Source: Cardinalis cardinalis (taxonomy: Eukaryota > Chordata > Aves > Passeriformes > Cardinalidae). From it: a stretch of DNA of 64,000 bases. Below the pieces are notes generated by a model. It did not search any database and was not told the origin of the DNA. It saw nothing but the letters and a program-made list of their open reading frames with translations. Positions 13,808 to 27,187 of this stretch are shown one piece after another; the first letter of the stretch is position 1, and each line of letters begins with the position of its first letter. Both the position numbers and the translations under genes were made by a program. The stretch lies in assembly GCA_014549065.1 (NCBI GenBank), contig JACDOX010000009.1:976453-1040452 (forward strand), in the 5' to 3' direction.

Positions 13808-15369
13808 GTATGTTCTCCTTTTACTCTCTATTTTTTAGGCATGTATTTTTTCCCCCAATTTTGATCAGATATTTTTAGAATACTACTGGAATTCTCAAAT
13901 GTTTTGAACAGAAAATGTGCACCCCCAAATCTGCTAGGGAGATTACTTAACCAAAAAAAACCAGTCTTGCCTGTCAGGCTAGAAAGCTATGGGTTTCTCC
14001 TTTTTAGATGTTGACAGTATGATCTTTGAAATTATTGGTAATTGATGTAAGGACAACATGAAAATTGTTAAAGTTGGTTTTGTTTCAACTTTATTTGTGG
14101 TAACCATTCTCAAGGTAAATCATCTGCTTGTACGCTATACTGCCCTTCAGAAGACATCCCAAACCTTTTTTACCTCGGTCTGAGAGAAACTGGCATCCCA
14201 GGATACCCCTTCCTTTTCCCATCTCATCCAGCAGTGGCAGGAAAATGTAATTCCCTGCTGTCCTTCCAAGAGCTGTTCAGATGCTGCTTCTTTCTTGGGG
14301 GCTCTCCTCCCTGAACTCCCCTCTCAAATTCTTTGCCCTTCCTCTGTGACCTCGGCTAACAGACAGGTGAAGGAGCAGTTTAAGAAGCAGCAGTGTGTGA
14401 TGCAGTTCAGTATTTTATTGTAGACAAGGCAAACAATATATACACTTAAAGCCCTGAGTCAAGTTTTTAAGTAGTTAANTAAATGTGAGACTGACTAGAC
14501 ACATTCGGAGAGACAGATTTAAGAGATTGAAATTTACCTTTCAATATTCAAGATTTTTTGAAAACCAAGAACNTCTACTAAGTGTTCTACAGCATTCAAA
14601 TTTACTAATTGCTGTTCAAGTGCTCTTAGAATTAGAGTGGCTTTGGGACTTTTATTTCTTCCAGTCTANTCTTATGACGTGTCCTTGCTGATTCACAGTG
14701 CTTGAGTAATGCAAGAAGCCTGTTTTAGGCAACGGATAATTTAGGTTGTGGCATTGCAAAGCACCTATTGTTGATTCATCTGTGTTTTTTTCTAATGCAT
14801 TGTGGGGAAAAAATTGCAGCAGTTTGCATGGCNGGCAGTTCAGCTGGAGAGATCAGGTAGCATTAACCTTGCGGGACTAATTCAGCTCTGTGACACCAGC
14901 ACGGTCTCACTGACATCCAGCGAGACCGCAGTGCTAAAACCGAGAGCGGAATTTGACCTCACAGTTCAAAAAAGTTGCCCCTCAGACTAGTTTTATTTCA
15001 AGACTACTTTCAGCTGCTGCAAATCATCTTGTGTTTACTGTAGACCCTGTCATAAGAAATGCTGAGCCACTGTGACTCATTCTGCCTTGATTGGGAGGAC
15101 AGTATTTCTCTGGCTGAAGCTGTGCATTTGGTTAAAATTGAATTTTGCGAATGCTGCATGATGTGTTTTACAATTAATAAATATTATATTGTTAAGGAGC
15201 TGAACCCTGAGAAGGGCTTTACTCAGAGCTGATTAGAACAGTAGTGTCAATACAGACCATTATGTGAGACTTTTTCTACTAGCTTTAATGCTTACATTTC
15301 TCTTGATAAAGCAAACCCAAACAATTTATTAGTGATTCATATCCCCCCCTTTTTTTTTTAATTTTTAAG
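13808..15369 (+). other. NEBL: NEBL intron, 1.6 kb
   Basis: Noncoding. A small CpG-containing patch at about 14820-14990 has an imperfect hairpin (14898-14908 with 14922-14935). Otherwise nothing beyond AT-rich intron was seen. Confidence 0.8.
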
Positions 15370-15471
15370 GCAAAGTACAAGAAGGGAAGGGGAGAGCTGA
15401 ATAAGGAGTCTGCTGTGCTTGGAAGACCTGATTTTGAACATGCTAAAGGAGTTTCAAAACTTTTAAGCCAA
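15370..15471 (+). CDS. NEBL: NEBL nebulin-repeat exon 3 of window
   Basis: 34 codons, phase 0-0. A long T-rich tract ends in tttttaag and the donor is gtaaga. The product starts AKYKKGRGELNKESAVLGRP and ends VSKLLSQ. The human counterpart (AEYKKGQGIMNKEPAVIGRP, recalled) agrees in length and in the GRPDFEHA core. It ends in SQ rather than SD, a variant common in nebulette. Confidence 0.95.
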
Positions 15472-18400
15472 GTAAGATTCTCCATCATTTACAGTGATTT
15501 AATCCAAATATCTCATTCCTACTAATGCAAAGAAATACTTAGATTTTTAGATNATTATCTCTAATGGCCTTGAAGATTATGTTCTCAAACTTTTCATTTA
15601 GCATTGCAATGACTGGTAAATTTTGGATTATTAGGAAACCAAATACACATTTTGAAGCAAAAATACGATGAACTTTGACTACAACTTGTCTCTTGTGGAG
15701 ATGGTGTATATTTATACAGATTTTCTAGGATTTCTAAATTATTAACTGTATGTAATTTAGAGGCAAATTTTGCTCCTCATTCAGTTTGAGTGGAACCTTA
15801 CCCTGTGATTAATCCCACTGAAGTAACTGAGGTCTTTTGTGTAGCTGCTTGCTAATGTGAGTAATGGGATCTGAATTTGGCCTGACATGTAAACCACCCG
15901 CCTTCCTTCCCCCTGAAACNGAACCTTTTATGTACTACTGTTATATATTAACCTCAAAAAAAAAAAGTCCTTAACTAAAAAGAAACCTGAAATAGAAATA
16001 TTCCCTCTTCCTCTTAGTTTTCTACTCATAAGATGTACACCTAAGACTCTACTGCTGATCATCCTGACCTTGTGAGAACNGATTTTTCACTGCTGATCTG
16101 TTCTTTTTGGGTTTTTTTTCTTTCCCCTCCCTTTTTTTGTCTGAAGTAGTTCTTGCACAGTGCCTTGCATAATCCTTTGTAGTAATCCTGTTCAGCTACC
16201 CTTGGAGCTTTTGAAAACCCAGGAACTGCCCTCCTGTAAGAGGAGGATATAGTGCCCTTTGATTGAAGAAGGCTGTGTCAGCCTTCTCAGAGCCAAAAAA
16301 CCTCTCAAGTGTAAACAGTGTATATTCTAGGACAGACTCAATATCAGTGATATGTAAAAAATACCTGTGATTTGGCCAGATACTAAATGTCTTCCCTAGA
16401 ACTAGCATAAAATGAGAATAATATGTCATAGAGAACAAGCTGAAAAACAGTGCAATGTCTGCAGGAGATAGAGCTCATTTTGCTGTTATCCTTAGATACC
16501 TGCTGCATTCACACCATTGTAAACTTTGAAGCATTACCCAAGAAGAAAAAGAAGGAAATAAATATTTTTTATTGCTTTGTTGGTGATGTGCCCAGAATCA
16601 AAATGAGTTTGTGTTTTTCAAATACATTTCTGTCTTCTATTTTATAGTGGATCATATTCTCATTTCTTTGCTGGTGGGCAAGTCTGTGAAGAGACTATTC
16701 TGTGTTTAGCATTGTGCAGGCTTGGAAGTCAGCCTGTACCTTCTAGCNAGAGCCACTGTGAAGCTGCTCAGGCCTGAGTGTCACTTACAGGAAATGGGAC
16801 TGTCATTTAGCAAATATGTTCAATGGTTTTTAAAAGGGTCCATATCCAAATTTAGTGTTTAATGTCCTTTATATATACTGAATGGCTGCCTACACATTCC
16901 TGTCCTTGCAGCTCACTCATTTGAGCTTGCAGCTGCCTGCTTTTGCCAATGAGACCAAGCTGTAACCCGTTCCAATAGCCCTCTCCATCTTCCCAAGCCT
17001 GGTCCCCGTGAGACTGTGGCCAACAATCACAAGTGAAAAATATCAGCTGGATCATGAGGTCCTGCAGGCTGCTGAGCCAGCTACGTGGAAGGCCTAATCA
17101 ATGCACTCTTTATCTTGTTTTATTAGATGTGCTTTTTATCTTGGACAATGCAAGCTGCATCTGCAAATGCTTGATAATAGGGCCTCTTCACTGCCAGGAA
17201 CTGGGATGGCAACAGTTCTAGTTGAGATCTTCTGTGGAAGGCAGCATTCACTGTGCAATTTTAACTTTAGAGAGTCCAAATAGTGCAGAAGGTGTGACAG
17301 GAAGTGAGAAGTTGACAAAATCTATCTCGTGTTTGGTTTATTTGTAAAGAAGATTCTTACTAAACNTTGGTGGTCTGAACCCTGCAGTTACTGGCCCTGG
17401 ATCCAAGTTTTGGGATCCTTTCTTGCATTGTCCTCTCCTCAGTCTAAGCTGCTGTGGCTGCTTTGCAGTGTGATGGGGACTGTGCTTTCAGAAAAGGGGG
17501 CAGCANCTCGGCCTGACACTGGAGGGTGGAGGGTGCACATGCTGGGCGGCTCTCAGCAGCAGGGAGGTGCACTCAGCAATTCCCCCATGTCCTCTGAAGG
17601 GAAGGCAGTGGCCATGAGTTGTCTAATGTTCTTATATATTATTTGAATCATTATAACACTTAGACACACTAACCATAAATCAAGAGCACAGAAAAATGAA
17701 GATGACCCCTGTGTCCAAAGAGCAGGGTGGTGGGACAGGATGAGGGATGCACCTGCGCTAGAGGAGAGAAAGAGATCTAAATACAGTTCAGTCATTTCAG
17801 TTCTCTTCATGAAAGGATCATGAAACAAGCTTGTAACACTTACAAGATTTAAAAAGAGTAAAGTTAATGATCTCTTTATTGTCTCCAGACTTTCTGGCTT
17901 TTAGAGTTTCCATTTNTTTNTCAGAAAATGGGAAGATCATAAACTTTTTGTGTTGAAAGTTGATAATCTCCCTTAATTGCATGAATCTATAAGCTGCAAC
18001 ATGCAGAGAAATATTAGTTATTTGACCCTCATAGTAAATTTGCAAAGTTGACAATTCTGATGGATGTAATGGGAAGAGAAGATGATAACATGTTTTAATG
18101 TGGTGCATATGGGTAGGTAATTTAGGGAGTATGGAGAACAGGAGCAAGAAGAGGTCAGGCAGTGTGGGTGTAACGAAGGGAGAAAGCAATCAGGGCGAGC
18201 AGGAAAGCAAACAAAGCGAAGAAAATAGTGTTAATGTTTGACTGGCACTCAAGGCTCTACAGAAATCACTGTTTTCTCTCTCTCTCTCCTGTCTTTTTTT
18301 ATTTTTTATTTAACAAAGCTTTTGACAACAACAGCAGCAAAAATAATAGCTCCCAGAACTAGTATATTTACCCACAGCATGTGGTAACCCTTTTCTGTTG

Positions 18401-21400
18401 ATTTTAAATGAAATTTAAAACAGAAACTGTGTTAGCCCTTGTGAAAACATGGATCTTGTCAATTTGCCGAATGTGCATTGTATAATTTGGGCTATTTTTT
18501 CCTATTTTTTAATCAAAACAAGCTCTTGTTCATGCCCTCTTTATGTTTTTAATGCATTTTATTAGCTTTTTCAAAGAGCTGCTGATATGAAGTTGTCCTC
18601 TTATGGTGTACAGTAACTGGTTTTAAGATAAATAATTTTGGCTATTCGTATTTGTTGCTGAATCTGGTGCTTATTATTTTAAGGATAAAGCTGTTAGAGG
18701 TAGAATGTTTTTCAAAATGCACCTTCTCTGAGATTTTCAGTAACAACCCGAAGAGCCTTGGATTTCCTCAGTCTTTCTTTGCTTTAAACTCTGCTAGTGC
18801 TTTTAGCAATGAATGTTTCAATTTTGCTCTTTGTTTATGCTACATTTCCTTCAATATATATGTGCTCTGACAGGTTTTTTCCTTTTTCAAAGATGGTTTC
18901 ATATGGTCATGAGGAAATGCTTTAGGTGCAAGTGTCTGCTTCATCATGGGATCCCAGTGGTTGAATGATTCAATTTTTGTAGTTTCTTTGTAAATCTGAA
19001 CAGTGGGTGATGTCATCCACTTCTGAAACTGAACACTCCCTGTGTGAACAGCTTTGAACTACAGATTTGATTTAGGAATGTTGCTGCTAAGCTTCAAAAG
19101 ACACTGCTCTGTCCAGCTGCAATTCTGACTTTTATGGGTTTTGTGCAAGGCCGATGAGAAGTTTGTTTATCCAGGCCTTATTTAATTCCAGTTTGGTTTT
19201 TCAGGGATGTTGTTGTGATAAAAGCCTGCAGAGTCTGCTCTTTCTTAAGCAGTCTTTAGAGAGCAACCTCCACGCATTTCTTTTAAATTAACCCCCCCGC
19301 CATATAATCTCTAAAAAAATAAACAAACTTAAGACTTTAATGAAGCTGGTAAACAAGTAACTGTCCTTTTAAGCCCTCATTAAAGTAGAGCTCTTGGTTA
19401 ATGATGAAATTCGTAGGTAAGTGTCCACTAACAACTGTCAATTCTACTCCCACTTGTTTGCTCTTCCATCATATTATAGCCTTGCTAAGACTTCCCCCTT
19501 TCAGATGGTTTAGAAATCAAATGAGGTATTTTTCTTCCTTGTTTTTATTCAGAACTCTTTCTCTTAGGCATGTTTCCTCTCTTTAAACTGCATTTACCCT
19601 GTTCAAAAGGATGATGAATTCTGCGTGGTTTCCTTCACCATGACTCATCCATGGGCTTGCTCTACTTCACTCTCTCCCACCCCACGCTTCCTTTCAAAAG
19701 GGAGAAAGAACCAGAAAAATGTTGATAAAAGAGAAAGTGTACATCTAGATAGCTGTCAATGCAACAAATCCCCTATGGCAGGTCAGTTAAATGGCTGCTG
19801 GAAGTGCTCTGGAGACACTGCTGGGTTGTCTGATATTACTGCTGTGCTCNGCTTTGCCCAGAGCGACCCGTGTGATGGAGAGGGGAGCAAAAGCAATGAG
19901 CTGAGCAGCCAGGGCAGGCAGCAGGGCCTGGGGCTGTGAGAGAGCCCTACAGCAACCAGAACATTTACACTCACCTTGGTTGGGGTGTTCCTTTAATTTT
20001 GAAACCCTACTGCACATCAGGACGTGGGGCCCCATGATGACTGGGTTCAGTGGTCCCCCCTCTGTCCTTCAGTGGCAGCAATGTGATCTGAAGTGGCTCT
20101 AAAGAGGGTCTGTTACTGGAACCTTTAGATTGAAATGTACTGCTAAAAATTTTTCAATGATGGCATGAAATGACTGCAGCTGGAAGATGGCAAGCCAGTT
20201 GTGAGCAGAGGTCCCTTTGGCACCAACACTTCTCACTTAACAATTTCAATACCATGGAATTTCAATACCATGTTGTGCATTTGGTCTGTGTGCACTGTTT
20301 GTGGCATTTATTGGCCAGGAGCAGGCAGCCTGCAGTACCAGGATGTTTAAAATCTTATGCTTGGTGTTGTTGTGATGTGGGTAGAGGAGTAAAAGACAGT
20401 TTTGTTCACTCAGCTGTCTTGATCTCTGGCTTTTTGAATGGCATATTACAGCACTGCCTGATTTTCATTAGAAGGCAAATTTTGGATACACCTTTTAAGA
20501 GAGAAAAGCACTCTGATTTATTCCTTCACTGCTCATACAGAGCATGGATTTGCTTTTGTCTTTGTATTCAGATATATGCTTTTGCACTTGATCCAATGCC
20601 AAGTCAAATATCAAACAATATAAACCAGATGAATATACCAGAAGGCAATAGATACTCTCTTCTGCTGTTAGTGTGAAAGATTATGAAGTTCATCATGTGT
20701 TCAGATAAAGTTTCTCTTTAAAAGTAACAATATTTTAGAATTTCCTTACTTCTAAATATTAACTAAGTGCTGGAATAATAATATAGTGCTTGAACATATA
20801 TGGCTGGTTCCTGTTTGTGTAGCTTAGTTTTGATTTCTTGTTATCCTGATTAATGAAATAGTGGACGTTGTGGGTAAAGATAATGAGGTTGCATAAGCTG
20901 AATCATGTTGAGGGTCTTTTGAGGCAAGGAAGAACTGAAAAGGGAGTAAAAAACCTCTTCCCACAACTAAGTCTGAGAAAAAAAAATTGAAGATTGTTTG
21001 AGGTGGCTTAACCGCTTTATCAGACATTCATGTGGGAATAGAGAAAAAAGGAGTAGGGAAGAATCCATGTATTTATTTAGTGCAGAGCATGGTAAATTAT
21101 AATGTATGTTGCATAGGCTCAGATATCAGGTGTCTGCCTAAAATTCATGAAAGCAGCATAATTCAGACTGAACTTTATTCTCCTCCATTATGCCCAGCTG
21201 TTGGAAGGAAGCAGACATGTGTGCAGAGCCTCCAGATATTTGATGATCACTCACAAAGGGAGCAAAGGAGGGAGATATACTATTTGTTCAATTTCATATT
21301 TTCAAATTCTGAATTCAGTTTTTCAGCATGTTTTATGGAATTTTTGTGACTTATTTACTTTTAGTGCCATTGTCTCCATATTTCTGTATTGCTTATTTCC

Positions 21401-22114
21401 TCTTACAAGTATTGTCATTTCCCCTTTTCCTTTTGAATGAGAAGAAAAAGATGGTGAAGATGATGGCAGGCAGTCATTTAATTATGCTTTCCAGCTCTGT
21501 GATGGGGTGGGCATTACCCCCAAGAAAGGACTGTACTACAGAAGGATTCCTCAGTGTCCTCTGGGAAATTTCTAGCAAAATTAAAGAAAGACCTGGCAAT
21601 ACTGATGGCACTCCAGCATAGTGGGAGTGACATGTGGGCTTGGTGGTGGGAAGTTTGATTCTGACTTCCCACTTTCAAGTGGTTGAAAAATATGAAAGTG
21701 ATTTTTTTTACAAATGTTACAATTTATTCACCTTGGACTTTTTTTTTTGTTAAAACCACAATTTTGATGTTAATTGTGAATCGAATGAATCTTAGTGGAT
21801 AATTATTATTGCTGGTCAGAGAGTTCTATTTGATTACTCATGTGAGTCATATGTTCTTGTTTCTGTTTTCTACGTCTCTCAGCACCAGTAATCACATATG
21901 ACAGTCTTAAAATTTTAGTAAACATTGCCTACATAAAACTTAATTTAAAACCAACACAAGACTGTCACGGGTGTGAGTAAACTGAGTTTCTTTAAACTTT
22001 GTTTAAAGATTTATGAATAAAGTAATTGCATTTAATATGCTTCTTTGTAGTCTGAATTCTCTGCCTTTTTTAAGTGCTACATGTTAATATTAGACATGTT
22101 TGTTCTGGTGAAAG
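15472..22114 (+). other. NEBL: NEBL intron, 6.6 kb
   Basis: Noncoding. The longest open frame of the window (20170-20676, + strand, 168 codons) lies here but is cysteine- and aromatic-rich, resembles no family known to me, and is treated as chance. A TC run lies at 18275-18288. The stretches 16850-17290, 18300-18620 and 19130-19430 are non-repetitive and could include conserved elements, but nothing in the bases proves it. Confidence 0.75.
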
Positions 22115-22222
22115 GTAAAATACAAAGAGAAGTTCAGTAAGGAAATGAAGAATCACCAGTACAATCCTCTTGACAGTGCTTCCTTCAAACAAGCACAGAT
22201 TGCATCCTCCTTGGCAAGTGAT
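22115..22222 (+). CDS. NEBL: NEBL nebulin-repeat exon 4 of window
   Basis: 36 codons, phase 0-0. The acceptor is weak (ttctggtgaaag, few pyrimidines) and the donor is gtaagt. The product starts VKYKEKFSKEMKNHQYNPLD and ends IASSLASD. The YNPL[DE]SASF core is characteristic of this nebulette unit. The closing SD pairs with VNYK of the next exon. Confidence 0.96.
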
Positions 22223-23719
22223 GTAAGTTAATTGGCTTTGTATTTTATGTGCATTTACATCCTGAATAACCTAACATTTGTTCACAGGTAGAATTTATTT
22301 TTTTCATCTTATGAATTCCTCTGAGCCACAGTGTCTNCTATACAATGTGTAGCAGGTACCCCATGTTACCAATTCCTTCCTCTGCTTCTGACTGTGGGCC
22401 TGAAGAGTTTTTCATAACCATTTTAGATGAAATCTGTCTCGCTTAATTTTGTGTGTCAAAAGGTGTGACCTCTTACTCTGAGCTAATTGCCTTGTACTTG
22501 GTCCCTTTTTATTCAGGAAAGTAATAAACAGGCCTAGATGTCAATTCTTTTCACCTGTTAGAAGTGCCTGTCTTTAGAGGAGCAAAGTACTGTCATCTCT
22601 CCAATGGTTATAGAAGGAGGTTACATGAGAAATTCAGATTTGGATGTCAGTATTTTAGGCTTCATTCTTCTGGTTGATCTTCCCAATGGTATAAAAAAAT
22701 GCAGCAATGGATGGCTGGCTGCTGGAGGCAGACTGGAGGAAACATCTATATTTGAGTGATAATGCTCTTGGGATGATATATTTAAAAGTGTGTTTAATAC
22801 TAAAAATGCAATCTCTTCTTTGAGGCTGTAATCCCAGGTAGCCAAAAGACAAGCCTTCATTCTGTAGTCCAGCATTTCTGAAGTGTGATGTACCATGCAT
22901 TGGGAACAGGAAAGACTGACTCTGGGAAGAATACAGAAGATTATGTAATAATTTCCAAAATCTAAATGGGTGGTAAAAAAATCAGTTGAAGCAGTTATTA
23001 TTATAAGAAATGGGCAAATTGAAGTGAGGAACATGATACATGTGTGGAAATGACTAGAGGTGTTAGTTGAAAAGATTTCTCATCCAAGATAGGTAAGGTA
23101 GTTTTCTTCCTGTAAAGTTGGACATGGAGGTCTCAGAAGAATGGGAAATCCTACTGTAGGCTGATGGGAAGTTACTTTCTGCTGCTTCATTAAGTAATTA
23201 TCTTTTGCCTTAGGTCACCATATTGCTTATATTTGCTGCAAGCAATCTATATTGGATAAAATATCCAGGAGCACTTCCCTTTAACTGCAATATATCATAC
23301 TTCTAAATTGGATGGTGTGATTCCTGAAGCTGGGGAAAAAGAATAAGAATTAAAGGTGTTTAGAATTAATAGACCGAAAGTATTGAGGAAGATACTATTG
23401 ATTTAAGTAGGGGGTGGGAGGGGAGGGGAGAGGAAAAAAGAAAATTAATTCTAGCCTGAAAAGTGATACAAAGTGTGATTTTGTTGAAAATGTCCTTGTT
23501 TGGAGGAAAAGTTTGAGTAGTTCCTAAGGTCTTACTCAGCAGAACTCAGCAGAGTTCTATACTGTTCTTTCCTTTTCTTTGAAATAATAGTAGATGACCA
23601 CCATCTAGTGGCTGGGAGAGATTGTTCAGGCAAGCACTTTCTGAATGGTCACACTGTAATACAGAGCTGTGAATTATTTTGCTAATCTCTAGTTTGCACA
23701 ACCTGAATTTTCTTTCCAG
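22223..23719 (+). other. NEBL: NEBL intron, 1.5 kb
   Basis: Noncoding. Contains a G-rich tract at 23410-23428 (listed separately). No transposable element was recognised. Confidence 0.8.
23410..23428 (+). other. Possible G-quadruplex tract
   Basis: Four runs of three or more G with single-base loops (ggggg-t-ggg-a-gggg-a-gggg) on the sense strand, followed by a purine-rich stretch to about 23440. It sits in the intron about 290 bases before the next exon. It fits the usual G4 pattern; any effect on splicing is not shown. Confidence 0.5.
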
Positions 23720-23824
23720 GTGAACTACAAGAAAGATTTGGAAAGCCTACATGATCCTGCATCTGATCTACCAAACCTGCTGCATTTAAACCATGCTTTA
23801 AATATCAGCAAAACACAGAGTGAT
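23720..23824 (+). CDS. NEBL: NEBL nebulin-repeat exon 5 of window
   Basis: 35 codons, phase 0-0. The acceptor is ttttctttccag and the donor gtaagt. The product starts VNYKKDLESLHDPASDLPNL and ends NISKTQSD. DPxSDLPNLLxLxHxL matches the human unit beginning VKYKKDIQNMHDP (recalled). The first codon is GTG here but it is an internal valine, not a start. If the damaged exon at 27188 is skipped, the final SD meets VKYK of the 28321 exon and gives a canonical SDxxYK. Confidence 0.96.
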
Positions 23825-25424
23825 GTAAGTTGCCTTCTTAAGAATGACCTGAAAAATAAATCTAGTAAGGAATGTGCTATGTATAGTCATGGTAGGAAAC
23901 ATGTTTTTGCTCTCAAATNTAGTGGGAAATAGTGTTGTAACTGTAGTAGATGAGGGGTGTAGTGAAGAAAAACAGGGTTTTATGAAGACATATTTCAGTT
24001 ATTAGAACAGATAATATATACTGTGGAAGAATCACACAGACTTCTGATGTTGAGTGTTTCTTTTCATATATCTGAAACATTGACTGTTTTTCTCTTTGTT
24101 CTAAGACCTAAAATACTTCTTTCCTTGCAAATCTCATTTTGTCTAAGATCTTGCTTTCATCTGCAAGTCTCTGTACAGAAGTGACCATTGTGCTAGTTTC
24201 ATATTTGGACTTTTTTCATGAATGGCCTCTGGAGTCTTAGCTCACATGTGGGCTTCTCTGGCTAAGCTTTTTTCTCCTCCTAACTGTCTGACTCTTTCTG
24301 ACTCTTCCTGCACTGGGTCAGATAAATAGGCACATGCTCCATTCTGCCACGTACCAACACATGGCCCTTGATGGGGCTGGTGGTCTGATATATGATCCTG
24401 GTGGGGGTTGAAGTAAGAAGGAAGAGCTAGGAAACTCTTGGCTCCTGTGCCATGATGAAGGTTCTTTCCCACTCCAAGAGCACCTTTGCTGCATGTCTGC
24501 AAGCTGGGCAGCTGCATTTGTCATCTTTATTCCAGAAAACACAGCAGGCCTGCAGAGCTGCTGCAGAGAGGCACGAGTGGGTGGTGTTGGGAAGGAAGGA
24601 AGGTTGCTCTGTGGTTGGTGGAGTTGAGTGTTTCATAGACAGTTAACTGTCATGAGTAGGAGCACACTGGGTCATCTTTTGAGTCAGTGCCTGCTTATGT
24701 CTAAAATAATCAAACCAATCCATCCATATTTGATTTTTGTGTTGTTTTTTTTTTGAGAACTGAACCTTTTTTTTGCCTGTCTTACTCCCTCTGTGAAGGT
24801 CACACTGACTATCCCCTTTTGTGTGGGTAATAAATAGTTGGAGTATTTTTCTTCCTACATTCTTTATAGGGCACTTTTTGGCCCAAATCTAGTTTCCTTC
24901 TAGCATATGGTAAGATTGGCAGTCTTTTTTGCTGATTAAATGAGTCCGTCTTAGTCAGTGGACTTCTTCAGTTTATCATCTTAGCTCTAAGGATTTAGAA
25001 ACCTGGACTTTCCCTTAAGGCAGATCATGTCTTGCAAAATGTATTTCTTTCTTTTGTCCTGTAGGAGTTGATTCATAATGTCCATGTGCTTGTCTTGCAA
25101 CTCTGTAAATACTAAACCTATGATTTTTACATTTTCCAGATCCTGGTGGGTATTTTTATTTGGTACAAGAAGAAAAATGCTTTGTCAATCCCTAAGCTCT
25201 CCACTAAATAGTTGTCTTTAAAAGAAATCCCATTTTTACAGTCCTTCTCAGATTTTACCTCCCTCATCGCTTTTGTTTAAACACAGTTTATTCTTCTGCC
25301 TTTTTCCAGTACATTCCTTGTGTTCTCCTTGGCTCTCCACAGCTCATATCAAATCTGTTTTGTTATCTGCCACTATGGTAAAAAACAGTCTGACTTCCCT
25401 GTGTTAACTGATTTCCAAAGACTG

Positions 25425-25441
25425 TTTTTTTTTTTTTTTTT
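25425..25441. repeat. Poly-T tract
   Basis: Seventeen consecutive T, followed by T/G-rich low-complexity sequence to about 25475. May be a remnant retroposon tail on the opposite strand; no body was recognised. Confidence 0.7.
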
Positions 25442-25854
25442 AATTTTTGTTTGGTTTTTTGTTTGTTTGTTTTTTCTTTCCCCTTCTGAAACACAGAGCT
25501 GGTTGCTAATTGCCTGATTTTTCTGTTTCCCTGCAGTATACCTTTCTCCATTGAAACCTATATGCTTAATTAAACTCATAAACTAATACTGTTGATTGTA
25601 TGAATGCTTTTGCTTGTTGACCTGAAGAGTAGAAATGTGTGCACTTTATGAAGCACTTATGCTGTAATTTCAATGCAAGGGTGTTAAACAAGTCAACTTC
25701 CATGGGAATAAATTCCAACAGTTAAGAGGAAAGCTTGATGGGCATCTTTGGACATAAATAAACTGATTTGAACAGGTCAAACTCATCCTGGTTTTGTTAT
25801 TGTGATGAGGAAGAAAATTACAAGGCAGAATTCTCCCTTCATACAGTATTTCCT

Positions 25855-26440
25855 GCTTTCACTTGGGGTGGAGGTAATTTTCTTCCTAGTAGNTGGTGCA
25901 GTGCTGTGTTTTGGATTTAGGGTGGGATCAATGTTGATAACACACTGGTGGTTCAGTTATTGCTGAGCAGTGCTTGNACTGAGTCAAGAACTTTTCAGCT
26001 TCTTATGCAGCCCTGCCANTGAGGTGGCTGGTGGTGCATGAGAAGCTGGGAGAGGAGACAGGATCAGCCAGGAGTGCTGACCCGAACTGGCCAAAGGCAT
26101 ATTCCACACCATATAGTGTCATTCTCAGTATATAAACTGGGGGAAAGTTGGCCAGGGGTTCCTTCTCAGGGACAGGCTGAGCATTGATAGGTTGGTGNTG
26201 AGTGACTTTTTTTCATTTACATCTCTTGTTTTTTTTTCCCTTGAGCTTTATTTCTCCCTCTTTTTTGTTACTTTACTTTTATTACTGTTTCTTCTTATTA
26301 TAGCTTATTTTATTTAAATTATTTAACTTTTCTTATCTTAAACCACAAATTTTCTCACTTTTACCCTTCTGATTCTCTACCCATCCCACTGGGGTAAAGT
26401 GTGTGAGCAGTTGTGTGGCTGGCTGTGGTTAAACCATGCA
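25855..26440 (+). mobile_element. Old LTR-like element of an endogenous retrovirus (solo)
   Basis: The block resembles a widespread avian ERV LTR that I recognise by its order of motifs: ctggccaaaggcatattcca at about 26088, a TATA box at 26129-26136 followed by a G/A-rich stretch, a T-rich middle with short ATT repeats (26270-26330), catcccactgggg at about 26381, and a ggttaaaccatgca end at about 26427-26440. No gag, pol or env reading frame is next to it. The 3' edge is fairly clear and the 5' edge is approximate. Several Ns and mismatches suggest an older copy. It sits about 750 bases upstream of the dead NEBL exon. Confidence 0.6.
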
Positions 26441-27187
26441 GATATGTATGTAATTCTGAAATGAACTATGGACACACAAAATTTGACACTTTGATATATG
26501 TAGAACAGCTAGTTTAACATTTTTCACATTTTAAATCTGTTCCTATTGTGGAGACTTTGAGATACTGATGAAATACTGGCTGAAAAAGGGGGAACTTAGA
26601 TGTATTTCATTTTAATAAACAGGGTGAATGAACAGAACTTCAGAGACTGAATCTGGTGCTTGTGGTTTAGCTTAATGTAGCAAAAACTTATGAGCTTAAC
26701 TAAGTTGATTTTATAGAATTTCTTAAAAATTTTCTTCCATTAGCTGAGGAATGGAGTAAAAGTATGAGATCAGTGTCTGTAGATGGAGGTAATTTTGTTT
26801 CCCCTGCTAAAGTGATTTTGTTGTGTGACATTTAAAGTTCTTTCCACTAGGAGGCAAACCCAGACCATCATATGTGTTCCTTTGCACTTCAAATGTAAAT
26901 AGCAATGTTTATTTTCTATGGAACATAAAAACATCTGACTTTTAGCTTAGCAGGAAAAATATTTTCTCTAGGAACGTACATAAGCTATTTTTTTACCATA
27001 TCCTTTTTTAAAAAATTTCATCACAACGTTTTAAATTTGCATTTGATGAAACTCCCCAGNTTGTAGGACTAAAATATAGTTTCTTTCTTCTATGTTTTTT
27101 CTTTCACAGTTATTTTAAATAGTATTTAAATTTCAAAACCTTCTGGATTTTGCCTGTGAAAACATTTTTGGAATGTTTTTGTTTCAG

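Noticed and set aside
20170..20676. 168-codon open frame on the + strand, the longest in the window
   Set aside because: It lies inside an intron, its composition is unlike a conserved protein, and no domain, splice partner or promoter is visible. Length alone is expected by chance in 64 kb.
25135..25180. tttccag followed by a frame with WYKKKN, resembling a repeat start
   Set aside because: No TPE, SD or other repeat residues follow and there is no matching donor at the right distance.
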